Assembly (NCBI GenBank): GCA_024636975.1
Contig: JAGXGA010000048.1
Coordinates: 1-64,000 of the forward strand
From: Mariniphaga sp.
Lineage (GTDB): Bacteria > Bacteroidota > Bacteroidia > Bacteroidales > Prolixibacteraceae
Length of the DNA: 64,000 bases
Direction of reading: 5' to 3'
The position numbers and the translations under genes were made by a program. This document shows positions 27,237 through 36,500 of the stretch, in pieces; within the stretch, counting starts at the first letter, position 1, and each line of letters begins with the position of its first letter. A model generated the notes under the pieces. It was not told the DNA's origin and did no database searches. It was given only the letters and a program-made list of their open reading frames with translations.

Positions 27237-28373
27237 CTACAGACTCCCAAAGAGTTCCTGCACTTTTTGAACTGCCATTTCGTTGTTACTATAGCGGAGA
27301 CGATAACAGGGGAGTTGAAAAAACCAGTCGAGAAAAGTGCTAACCGAGCTTTCATCACCGGCAATCCACGATTCCCTTATAAAATCATTTAAAACAGAAA
27401 TATTATCCACTTTTTCCCATTCAAAATCAACATTCTCATTGAACTCCGGGAACAAGATTGCTTTTACTGTGGCAGCTTCCGGTAATTCTTTCGAAGCAGG
27501 GGCAATGTAGGAAACCTCTTTTCCTGTGCTGGTGTTTAAACGTGTTTTGGCATTCTTTAATTCCGGAAAAAATGCTGATAACATTTCCATTGCTCCCGGT
27601 TTTACCGAAATCCCGGCAGGGAAAGGAAAGATCTGTTGATGTTTCCTTGAAATCGGGACCAGATCATCGGATATCAATCTTAGGCCATTGGCCATAAGCA
27701 ATGCAGAGAGGGTGCTTTTCCCGAAACCTGAAGGCGCTGAAATGAGCACAGCCTCGTTGTTTTTTGAAACTGCCGCTGCATGAAATGCACCCATCCAGTC
27801 CTGATCGTTCAAACCGTAAAGAAAATTCAGAAGCTGCAATGAAACGGAACCTTTAAAATATTCTGATTTATTTGCCGGCCAGCGAAAAAAACGATCGTCG
27901 TTAATCTTTAAAATAAGTTCATCTGCATCCTTAAACAGAAAGAATTCGACATCCGCTATTTCTTCTGAATCGATTTCCAAATGAGCTAACCCCGGATGGA
28001 CCATATCCACTAACCAGGAATTGTTATATGAAAAATGAACCCTTTTTCCTAAAATCAGGTAGTTCTTTGACAGATGGCTATGCAGGCTTTGTAACCGTGA
28101 TGCGTCAATCTTATCAGTTTTTGGATATTCTGCCAGAAGATTATTGGCCTTTAGTTGTTTGATATTAAAATGTAAGTCGTTTGTAAAAAACAAAGCCTCT
28201 TCCATTTTTACACCATAGTTTTCCGAAAACCACTGTGCCGTTTCTTTTTCGCTTTTCCCGTTGGCTAAAAATTCAAAAATATAAAAAGCCGGTTTTTGCA
28301 AAACGATGTATCGGTTTGGCCTTTTTAGCCAAACAATCCTCGAATCACCTGCTTCCTTTGAAATGTAATACAC
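27237..28373 (-). CDS. HPr-kinase-like protein with N-terminal PqqD-like domain
   Basis: 378 aa, GTG start at 28373. Residues 1-85 resemble a PqqD/RRE-type peptide-binding domain ('RYIVLQKPAFYIFEFLANG', 'ENYGVKMEEALFFTNDL'). The C-terminal half has the HprK fold: Walker A 'SAPSGFGKSTLSALL' (about 212-226), 'LISDDLVPI' (about 234-242, the HprK-type acidic pair) and 'GISVKPGAMEML'. True HPr kinases phosphorylate a serine of HPr; relatives joined to PqqD domains phosphorylate peptides in lasso-peptide and related RiPP pathways. The rest of a phosphotransferase system is absent. A 30-codon ORF ends 9 bp upstream in the same frame. Confidence 0.85.
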   Translation of the reverse strand: MYYISKEAGDSRIVWLKRPNRYIVLQKPAFYIFEFLANGKSEKETAQWFSENYGVKMEEALFFTNDLHFNIKQLKANNLLAEYPKTDKIDASRLQSLHSHLSKNYLILGKRVHFSYNNSWLVDMVHPGLAHLEIDSEEIADVEFFLFKDADELILKINDDRFFRWPANKSEYFKGSVSLQLLNFLYGLNDQDWMGAFHAAAVSKNNEAVLISAPSGFGKSTLSALLMANGLRLISDDLVPISRKHQQIFPFPAGISVKPGAMEMLSAFFPELKNAKTRLNTSTGKEVSYIAPASKELPEAATVKAILFPEFNENVDFEWEKVDNISVLNDFIRESWIAGDESSVSTFLDWFFQLPCYRLRYSNNEMAVQKVQELFGSL

Positions 28374-28382
28374 TTTCCAGTT

Positions 28383-28475
28383 TTATTCACGTTCCCAACG
28401 GGTGGGAGCACGTTGAGGTGATGTTGTTGCAGACTCTGCCGCTGCTTCCTTCGATGGCCCCAGAATCATCATCAT
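28383..28475 (-). CDS. Small ORF, candidate peptide substrate of the PqqD-HprK-like protein
   Basis: 30 codons from the ATG at 28475 to TAA at 28383. The peptide begins MMMILGPSKEAAAESATTSP and ends QRAPTRWERE. It is rich in Ser/Thr/Ala in the middle and has a single Trp near the end. Its stop is 9 bp before the GTG start of the kinase gene, in the same frame, an arrangement expected for a precursor peptide translated just ahead of its modifying enzyme. The segment is more GC-rich than its surroundings. Three ATG codons in a row make the start uncertain by two residues. Too short to prove coding; no known peptide family recognised. Confidence 0.35.
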   Translation of the reverse strand: MMMILGPSKEAAAESATTSPQRAPTRWERE

Positions 28476-29258
28476 TGGCCCAATTTTTAACCTTTTTATT
28501 TATTCCAACAATTGAATTCTGAACACATGTGCCGATGCCCCTGATGTTTATTAAACTTTGGCTTCCTGATGCGTTCTTTCATGCAAATCGGTATTCGAAC
28601 AAAGGTGATTAATTTCTGAAGATATATGTGTATGCATTCTGCCTATATTGAGATCAGTTGTCCGGCAAATGAAAAGAAAAAAAGATGATGACACTAAGCC
28701 TTTAAGCCTGATCAACTATTTATTTGCCTTGAAACCTCAAAGGGTTTTTCAAGGATGTAGTCGCAGAAATTGATTATACCAAAAATGTCATAAATATTCA
28801 GCGGCTAACAAATATCAGGTTTAATAAGTAATAATTCGAATTAACGCATTAATTTTGACTGGTTGCATAAGAATAGTTCGAATTCCCACCTCATCCTAAG
28901 CATTACTGAACTACAATATCAGCAAAATATCCAGTTGTATACGTTAATTATATTGCAGTTAAATGATTGCTTCTGGGTTACTTTGTTATATTCGATAACA
29001 AAATGAATTATTCAATTATAAATTAAAAATACGATGGGAAAATAAAGGTTGAAACAATTTTCCCAATTACAAACTCAGCAATTTAAAACCAGAGAAAAGA
29101 AAAAAAGAATCGGACGTTTTTACAACTACAACGAAAATTTGTGGTAGTTATTTTTGGATAAGGCATTTACACTACAATAATTACAAGATGTTTTATGCTG
29201 AATTAATGAGTTTGAAAATGAATTTTGAATTTGCGGAAACATAAAAGCTAGTGTAAAA
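28476..29258. other. Intergenic region with possible decayed coding fragment
   Basis: About 780 bp, AT-rich. From 28669 a short plus-strand frame (34 codons to 28773) is followed, in the next frame, by another plausible stretch ('FKDVVAEIDYTKNVINIQRL') ending at 28831, which together look like a gene broken by a frameshift. No family is recognised. The 420 bp before the sensor kinase gene contain nothing that I can name. Confidence 0.3.
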
Positions 29259-32200
29259 ATGAACAGTTTCGTAATTCCTGAAATCCTGTACGGGCGGGAA
29301 AAAGAAATCGCAATCTTATTTGAATCATTTGATAGGATAAGTAAAGGAGTTGGTGAAATATTAACTGTACCGGGAACCTCCGGTGTTGGGAAAACTGCAT
29401 TGGTTCAGCAACTTGATACGCCGGTTAAAAACGAGAATGGTTTTTTTGTAAGCGGGAAGTTCGAACAATTTCAACAAAACATCCCCTATTTTGCTTTTCG
29501 ACAAGCGCTGACAAATCTTTGTCATAATATTCTTGCAGAGGATAAACCCATCCGCGAACAATATAAAGCAGAAATTCTTCGTGCCATCGGTTTGCAGGGT
29601 CAGGTATTAATCGATTTGGTGAGTGAATTTGAAACGCTGCTTGGAGAGCAACCGCCACTTGGCGAAATCAGTCCGCAAGAGGCCCGGTATCGTTTCACTG
29701 AAGTTTTGCGAAAGTTTTTAAGTGTAATCTGTAAACCGGAGCATCCGTTGGTATTATTTATCGACGACTGGCAATGGGCAGACACAGCCTCATTCGAACT
29801 ACTCAAACAACTTGAAGTTGGAAATACATTACGCTATATTCTGGTCATACTTTCTTACCGCGACAACGAGGTAAATTCCAGCCATCCGCTGACGGCAACC
29901 CTGGACCACTTGAAGCGTAAAAATATAACCTTATCCCGACTAAAAGTTAGCAATCTGACCCAATTAGACGTGCAAAACATTTTGGAAGACACGCTTCAGC
30001 CAGCCGCAGAAAATACCGAAAAACTAGCTACCATTATCCAAAATAAAACCTTGGGAAACCCATTTTTTGTGCACGCTGTAATAACCTATTTGTCAGATTT
30101 CAAACTGCTTTGGTTCAACGAATCAGAAAATAGATGGAAATGGAAAACCGATCTGGAAAGTGGAAGTGATTTTCCTGACAATGTAATCGATTTATTTGTG
30201 CGTAAATTTCATCGAATGGACCGGAGCACACAAAAATTATTTTCACTTGCGGCATGTCTTGGGAATCGATTTTATGTGAAAAACCTTGCAATTATTAGTG
30301 ATTATGATTTGGAAGAATGCAAATCCATTTTGAACTCACCCAGCGGGAAGGTATTTGCGGTTCCATTAAAGGTGATTCAGAAAAAAACTATAACCCATGA
30401 TGAGCATGAAAATGATGTTTATATATTTCGCCACGACCGCCTGCAGCAAGCTGCATTTCTATTAATTGGCGAGGAGGGTCATAGCAAAATTTTATTTAGA
30501 ATAGGCAAAGTACTTTTGGCTGAATTAACTCCGGAACAACTAAACGAACGATTTTTTGAGGTTGTTAACAACTTGAATGCGGGGAATGACCAAATTGAAA
30601 ATACTGATGAACGCGAAAAATTATTCAAGCTAAACATTCAGGCAGCCAGAAAAGCCTACGCAGCAATTGCCTACTCGGCGGCGTTACAATTCTACCGCCA
30701 GGCAGAAAAATGTTTGGAGAAAGGCGATTTTTTTGAACGCATGTGGAAAAGCCACCATGAACTCCTGATGAGCTATCTTAACGAACGGGCGGTTTGTGAA
30801 TTTCTGGAAGGAGATCATGAAATTGCAGAGCAATGCGTCCATCAGGCAGTTAAAAACGCTGCCAACGCAATTGAAAAAGCGGAAGCATATAATATTCTAA
30901 TTATTCAATACACCTTACAGGCACGTTATCCGGAAGCAATTACGTCCGGAAAATCTGCCTTGAAAGCGCTCGGTATAATTTTACCTGAAAAAGAGTACGA
31001 CAAATCGCGCGACATAGAAACTGCCAAAGTAAAAGAGCAACTTAAAAATAAAGATATTTCATCGTTGAGCCTGTTGCCAAATATGAGCAACCCGGAGATG
31101 TTAATGGCATGTAAAATACTGATAACCATGGGACCGCCCTGTTACCGTTCACATCAAAAACTGTGGAGTGTGATGGTTCCAATTGTTGTTGGTCTTACTT
31201 TAAAATACGGAAATATTCCACAGGTTGGATACAGCCACACGGCTTTTGGTGGATTGCTTGGTTGGGTAGAAGAAGACTATGCCTCGGCTAAAAAATTTGC
31301 AGATGTAGCAACTCAACTAATGACTGAAAAGTTTTCGATTCCATCAGACCAGAGCGTTTTTTACCTGATGATTGGAAGCTCCACCCGCCACTGGTTTAAA
31401 CATTTGAAATACAGCTCGCAGGATTACATCGATGCATATGAAATCGGATTGCGATCGGGAAATCTGCAATATGCTGCTTATGCTTTCGGACACAACATGT
31501 ATTGTCGGTTTTACCAGGGGATTTCTTTGGAAGCGCTCAATTTGGAGACACAACGTTCGCTGGAGTTCAGCAAAACCAGGCACAATCAGTGGGCAATTGA
31601 TCTGCTTGCAGGTGGCTTGAAAATAGTTGATGCTATAGCAACAAACAACTACAAACATTCATTAGAAAAAATCGGGGACGATGGTGACTACATTAAATCT
31701 GTTGATGCTCATAAAAATATTCAGGTAAAGTGTATTTATAACGTTTTAAAAACATTTTCGTTGCTAATGCTTGGTAATAATGAGGATGCACTTGTTGTAT
31801 CAGACGAAACAGAACCAATTATTTACACTGTAGGAACCCAGGGACTCCTACCATGGCCTGAGCATGTTTTTGCACGCATACTTGTCCGTGCACGGCTTTA
31901 CCCGGAAAAAGAAGCACCTGAACAAAAAAAATGGTTGAAGGAATTAAAAAAGGGAATAAAAAAACTGCGAATCTGGTCAGATTATTGCCCTGAAAATTTT
32001 GAACATAAATATATACTGGCCACTGCCGAATTGAACATAATAGAAGGGAATCCAGCTGAAGCCCTGCAAAATTATCAATACAGCGCAAGTATGGCGCAAA
32101 AAAATGAATTTCTGCAATGGGAAGGTTTTGCAAATGAACGAATGTATGAATTCTGGTTCGAACAGGAAAATTACCATTTGGCATTTCATTACTGGAAGCA

Positions 32201-33257
32201 GGCGTACGTCTGTTACCAGCACTGGGGAGCAACCGCCAAATTGAAACAAATGGAAAATAATTACGTCAATTACCTGAAAAAAAGCATCTCGGCTAGTGAT
32301 CTGGCTAAATCAAATGGGGTTGGAAAAGAAAAATTCTCAAATTGGATCATCAAAAAACAGTTAACACAAATTCGAAATCTGGCCACTCACCTGCATCAAT
32401 CGAAATTAAGTCAGGAAGCAATGAATCAGGCGGAGGAGCTTGCCAGTGCAACTAAACGACTAAGAACCGAGATTTCTTACAGAAAGCAGGCAGAAGAGGA
32501 AGTTAAGCGCAAAAACAGCGATCTCGAAAAAATAAATGCCGAAAAAGACAAGTTCTTCTCCATAATTGCCCACGACCTGAAAAGCCCGTTTAATTCCATT
32601 CTGGGATTTAGCGAACTGCTTGTTGAATACTCGAGGGCGAAGAATTACGAGAGTATTGAAGAATTTGCAACTACAATCCACCACTCATCAAAACGTGCAA
32701 TGGATTTACTTATAAACCTCATGGAATGGGCGCAAGCTCAAACCGGCAGGATGATTTTCGCTCCTGAAGTTTTTAACTTTGATGAACTCATCGATGAAAT
32801 AATTTTAATGTTTGAAAGCTCTGCTTCCCAAAAAAAGGTCCTAATTAAAAAAGTGGTACATCCTGAAACCATTGGATATGCAGACAAGGCGATGGTAAGT
32901 ACAATATTGCGGAACCTGATCTCAAATGCCATAAAATTCAGTTATCCCGGAGGAGAAATTTCTGTTTCAGTAACAAAAATCAATAGCGAATTGGTTGTAG
33001 CAGTTAGAGATACAGGTACTGGAATACCGAAAGAAATCATTGGTAAATTATTCCAGATTGATCAGAACTTAACAACTCAGGGTACCCAAAACGAACAAGG
33101 TACTGGCTTGGGCTTAATCCTTTGCAAAGAATTTATAGAAAAACATGGTGGAAAAATAGTCGTTGAGAGCGAACCGGGAAAAGGCTCAAGATTTTATTTT
33201 AATATTCCCAACCAAACTACACAAGCAGAATATGCTTCCAAAAATTTAACGAATTAA
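29259..33257 (+). CDS. AAA-ATPase/TPR sensor histidine kinase
   Basis: 1332 aa. Order: AAA_16-type ATPase with Walker A 'GTSGVGKT' (39-46) and Walker B 'LVLFIDDWQWAD' (about 165-176); a long helical TPR-like region (about 430-1010); a coiled coil (about 1050-1090); HisKA with phospho-acceptor His1105 in 'FSIIAHDLKSPFNSILGF'; and HATPase_c with N-box 'LRNLISNAIKFS', 'VRDTGTGIP' and 'GTGLGL'. Without membrane segments it is cytoplasmic. Architecture equals the ATPase-to-kinase part of the large PknB-AAA-GAF-kinase proteins, but the Ser/Thr kinase and GAF domains are missing. No receiver domain: output probably goes to a response regulator nearby, such as the one at 41110. Confidence 0.92.
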   Translation: MNSFVIPEILYGREKEIAILFESFDRISKGVGEILTVPGTSGVGKTALVQQLDTPVKNENGFFVSGKFEQFQQNIPYFAFRQALTNLCHNILAEDKPIREQYKAEILRAIGLQGQVLIDLVSEFETLLGEQPPLGEISPQEARYRFTEVLRKFLSVICKPEHPLVLFIDDWQWADTASFELLKQLEVGNTLRYILVILSYRDNEVNSSHPLTATLDHLKRKNITLSRLKVSNLTQLDVQNILEDTLQPAAENTEKLATIIQNKTLGNPFFVHAVITYLSDFKLLWFNESENRWKWKTDLESGSDFPDNVIDLFVRKFHRMDRSTQKLFSLAACLGNRFYVKNLAIISDYDLEECKSILNSPSGKVFAVPLKVIQKKTITHDEHENDVYIFRHDRLQQAAFLLIGEEGHSKILFRIGKVLLAELTPEQLNERFFEVVNNLNAGNDQIENTDEREKLFKLNIQAARKAYAAIAYSAALQFYRQAEKCLEKGDFFERMWKSHHELLMSYLNERAVCEFLEGDHEIAEQCVHQAVKNAANAIEKAEAYNILIIQYTLQARYPEAITSGKSALKALGIILPEKEYDKSRDIETAKVKEQLKNKDISSLSLLPNMSNPEMLMACKILITMGPPCYRSHQKLWSVMVPIVVGLTLKYGNIPQVGYSHTAFGGLLGWVEEDYASAKKFADVATQLMTEKFSIPSDQSVFYLMIGSSTRHWFKHLKYSSQDYIDAYEIGLRSGNLQYAAYAFGHNMYCRFYQGISLEALNLETQRSLEFSKTRHNQWAIDLLAGGLKIVDAIATNNYKHSLEKIGDDGDYIKSVDAHKNIQVKCIYNVLKTFSLLMLGNNEDALVVSDETEPIIYTVGTQGLLPWPEHVFARILVRARLYPEKEAPEQKKWLKELKKGIKKLRIWSDYCPENFEHKYILATAELNIIEGNPAEALQNYQYSASMAQKNEFLQWEGFANERMYEFWFEQENYHLAFHYWKQAYVCYQHWGATAKLKQMENNYVNYLKKSISASDLAKSNGVGKEKFSNWIIKKQLTQIRNLATHLHQSKLSQEAMNQAEELASATKRLRTEISYRKQAEEEVKRKNSDLEKINAEKDKFFSIIAHDLKSPFNSILGFSELLVEYSRAKNYESIEEFATTIHHSSKRAMDLLINLMEWAQAQTGRMIFAPEVFNFDELIDEIILMFESSASQKKVLIKKVVHPETIGYADKAMVSTILRNLISNAIKFSYPGGEISVSVTKINSELVVAVRDTGTGIPKEIIGKLFQIDQNLTTQGTQNEQGTGLGLILCKEFIEKHGGKIVVESEPGKGSRFYFNIPNQTTQAEYASKNLTN

Positions 33258-33542
33258 GATTCTATGGCCATTTGAGTAAAGAGCGTGCGGAAGAACGCAC
33301 TTTAATCATACCTGATATTGTTATGCCTGAAAAATAACTTGAATATAGCTTTTCTGCAGGAATAATCCAGGTTGGCTGTTTAAGCTGTTTTGGAAAAGTT
33401 GACATGTGTGAATTATGTAACTCTTTTTCAAAATGATGTAAACCTTTTTTATATGATATACCTGACCTTTATGAGTTTGAATTTTAATCAAAAAAAATCA
33501 TTGCTGCCTAACCAAACTAGCAATGCATAACAGTAAAATCTC
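33258..33542. other. Intergenic region between two sensor kinase genes
   Basis: 285 bp. A short hairpin GTGCG (33285-33289) / CGCAC (33296-33300) with loop GAAGAA, followed by TTTAAT, might end the preceding transcript weakly. The rest is AT-rich without recognisable elements. Confidence 0.3.
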
Positions 33543-36500
33543 ATGAGTAAGTCAACATTTACAGGCATTCAGGGGGAAAGTCCAAAGAAAAAGAAATCAA
33601 CCTTAAGAAAGGAATTATATGCTTCTGAGATTCGGTATCGCCGTTTGTTTGAAACTGCCCAAGACGGGATTCTTATTCTTGATGCAGAAACCGGGCAGAT
33701 TGTTGACGTCAATCCGTTTTTAATTGATTTGCTTGGCTATTCAAAAAGTGAATTTATTGAAAAATCAGTTTGGGAAATAGGCGCTTTTCAGGATATTATT
33801 GAAAACAAAGATAAATTCTTTGAATTGCAGCAAAAGGAATATGTCAGGTATGAAGATTTACCGTTGGAAACATCGGACGGAAGTAAAATTCATGTTGAGT
33901 TTGTAAGTAATGTGTATTTAGTAGAAAACAATAAGGTTATTCAATGTCAGATACGTGATATCACTGCAAGAAAAAAGGCGGAAGCAGTTTTCGAAAAAAC
34001 CGGAAAAGAACTTGCGGAGATTAAAAAAACCGCAGATGAAATCAATAAGTTCACTGAGAATATTCTTAACACAGTACGTGAACCATTACTTGTAATAGAT
34101 AAAAAATTAAGGGTAATAAAAGCAAGCCGTTCATTCTATAATTTTTTTAAAGTAACCTCCAGTGAAACAATTGGTAAGCTTATTTATGAACTGGGAAATC
34201 ACCAATGGGATATCCCCAAACTGAAAGATTTGCTGGAGAAAATCCTTCCTGAAAAAAATTCCTTTGATAATTACGAGGTAGAACACAACTTTTCTACAAT
34301 CGGTAAAAGGGTAATGCTTTTAAATGCACGCCAGGTAAAAAGGGCATTTGGGAAAGAGCAGGTAATCCTTTTGGCCATTGAGGACATTACTGAACGAAAA
34401 GGCAAAGAAGAATCCTTAAAAGAAAAACATCGCTCAACAAGTGAATTTTTAAACATCCTGTTAAACCATTTGCATACACCAATTATTATATGGGATACTT
34501 CCATGATAATAAAACGTTTCAACCGCCAATTTGAACTTCTGAGTGGTTATAGTTCTGCTGAAGTTATCGATAAAAAAATTAATTTTCTTTTTCCAATAGA
34601 AAAAATTGAACAAACACTTGAATTGCTAAAGAATCATCTTGACGGTGAACAGGATGATATTGAAATAGAGATTGTAACCAAAAACAATATCATCAAAACA
34701 GTATTATGGAATTCATCACGTATTCTCGATGAAGAAGGAAAAAATATTATTGCAACAATTTCGCAGGATATAACAAGCCGAAGACAATCGGAGTTGGCGC
34801 TTCGAAAGAGTGAATCTCACCTCCGCACTCTTGTGAAAACCATTCCCGACTTAATCTGGCTAAAAGACACAAACGGGGTATACCTCTCGTGCAATCCGAT
34901 GTTCGAACATTTTTTTGGTGCCAGGGAAACTGAAATCATTGGTAAAACCGATTATGATTTTGTTGACCAGGAACTAGCCGACCTTTTCCGCGAAAATGAC
35001 CGAAAAGCCATGAAGGCAGGTAAACCTACCTGCAACGAAGAGTGGATTACCTATGCTAACGATGGACATCGTGTCTTTCTTGATACCATAAAAACCCCGA
35101 TGTATGATTTTAACGGAAAACTAATTGGTGTTCTGGGCATTGGGCGGGATAATACGCAACCTAAGCTTGCCGAACAGAAGGTTAGGGCCAGTGAAAAGCG
35201 TTTTCGTGCCATTTTTGATCAGGCTCCAATTGCTATTGCTCTTGTTGATTTGCAAGGACATCCAATCCTGTCAAATGTACGTCTGGCAAAAATGCTTGGT
35301 TACTCTAAGGAAGAATTAGCTAAAATGATGTTTACTGAATTTACTCATCCGGAAGATATCGACAAGGATTTGAATCAGTTTACTGATCTGATAGCTGGAA
35401 AAATATCCGGGTATTCCATGGAAAAAAGGTTCATTCATAAAAATAAAAATATAATATGGGCTAACCTCTTTATCACAGCATTAAACGATAACAATGATGT
35501 ACCACAGGAAATTACAGGAATGGCTGAGGACATTACCGAACGAAAACAGGCAGAACAAGAAATCGCAATGCTTGCTCATTCGTTGAAAAGCATAAGTGAA
35601 TGTGTCAGTATTACTGATCTGGAGAATAAAATTCTTTTCGTCAACGAATCATTTCTAAAAACATATGGATATGAACTCAATGAACTGATAGGGAAAGATA
35701 TTAGCATAGTGCGTTCGAAAAATAATGAACAAGCACAGCTTGATGAAATATTGCCAACCACACTACAAGGTGAATGGCATGGAGAATTGATGAACAGGAA
35801 AAAAGACGGAACTGAATTTCCGGTGTATCTATCAACTACAATGATTAAAGTTCAGGAGAATAAAGTACTTGGATTGATTGGAGTTGCATACGATATTACC
35901 GAACGGAAAAAAAATCACAACGAAATAAAATTTCAAGCTGACCTGATTAATAATGTAGGACAGGCTATTATGGCTACCGACCTGGAAGGCACGGTGATTT
36001 ACTGGAACAATGCTGCAGAAAAAATATACGGATGGTCACCTTCTGAAGCAATCGGACAAAATATTATGGATTTAACGCCTGCCCGGCAAACTAAGGAACA
36101 GGCCATTGAAATCATGCAAAAATTAGGCGAGGGAAAAACATGGACTGGAGAATTTCATGTAAAAAGAAAAGACGGAAGTAGTTTTCCTGCTTTTGTAACC
36201 GATACACCAATGCTTGATTCAAATGGGGAATTAACAGGCATCATAGGAATTTCGAGCGATATAACCGAACGCAAGCTTGCCGAAAAACAAATAATAGATG
36301 CCAAGGAAAGAGCAGAAGAAAGCGAAGAAAAGAACAAAGATATGCACAACTTACTTTCAAATTTCATAAAACACTCTCCTATATATTCATTTATAAAATT
36401 TGTAGAACCAAACCTCAGTAAAGTAGTTTATGCCAGCGACAATTATCTTGATATGATAGGGATCAATGCTTCAGAAATGATTGACAAAACAATGTACGAA

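Noticed and set aside
28543-28611. 22-codon plus-strand ORF starting MFIKLWLP as another precursor peptide
   Set aside because: No enzyme gene follows it on the same strand, and composition is that of the AT-rich background.
28870-28900. AGTTCGAATTCCCACC looks like a tRNA T-arm
   Set aside because: No complementary strand for the stem, no acceptor or anticodon arms at the right distance.
33265-33337. Short frame ending in LIIPDIVMPEK, like the phosphorylation-site strand of a receiver domain
   Set aside because: Only about 10 residues resemble a receiver; no other part of the domain around it, probably chance.
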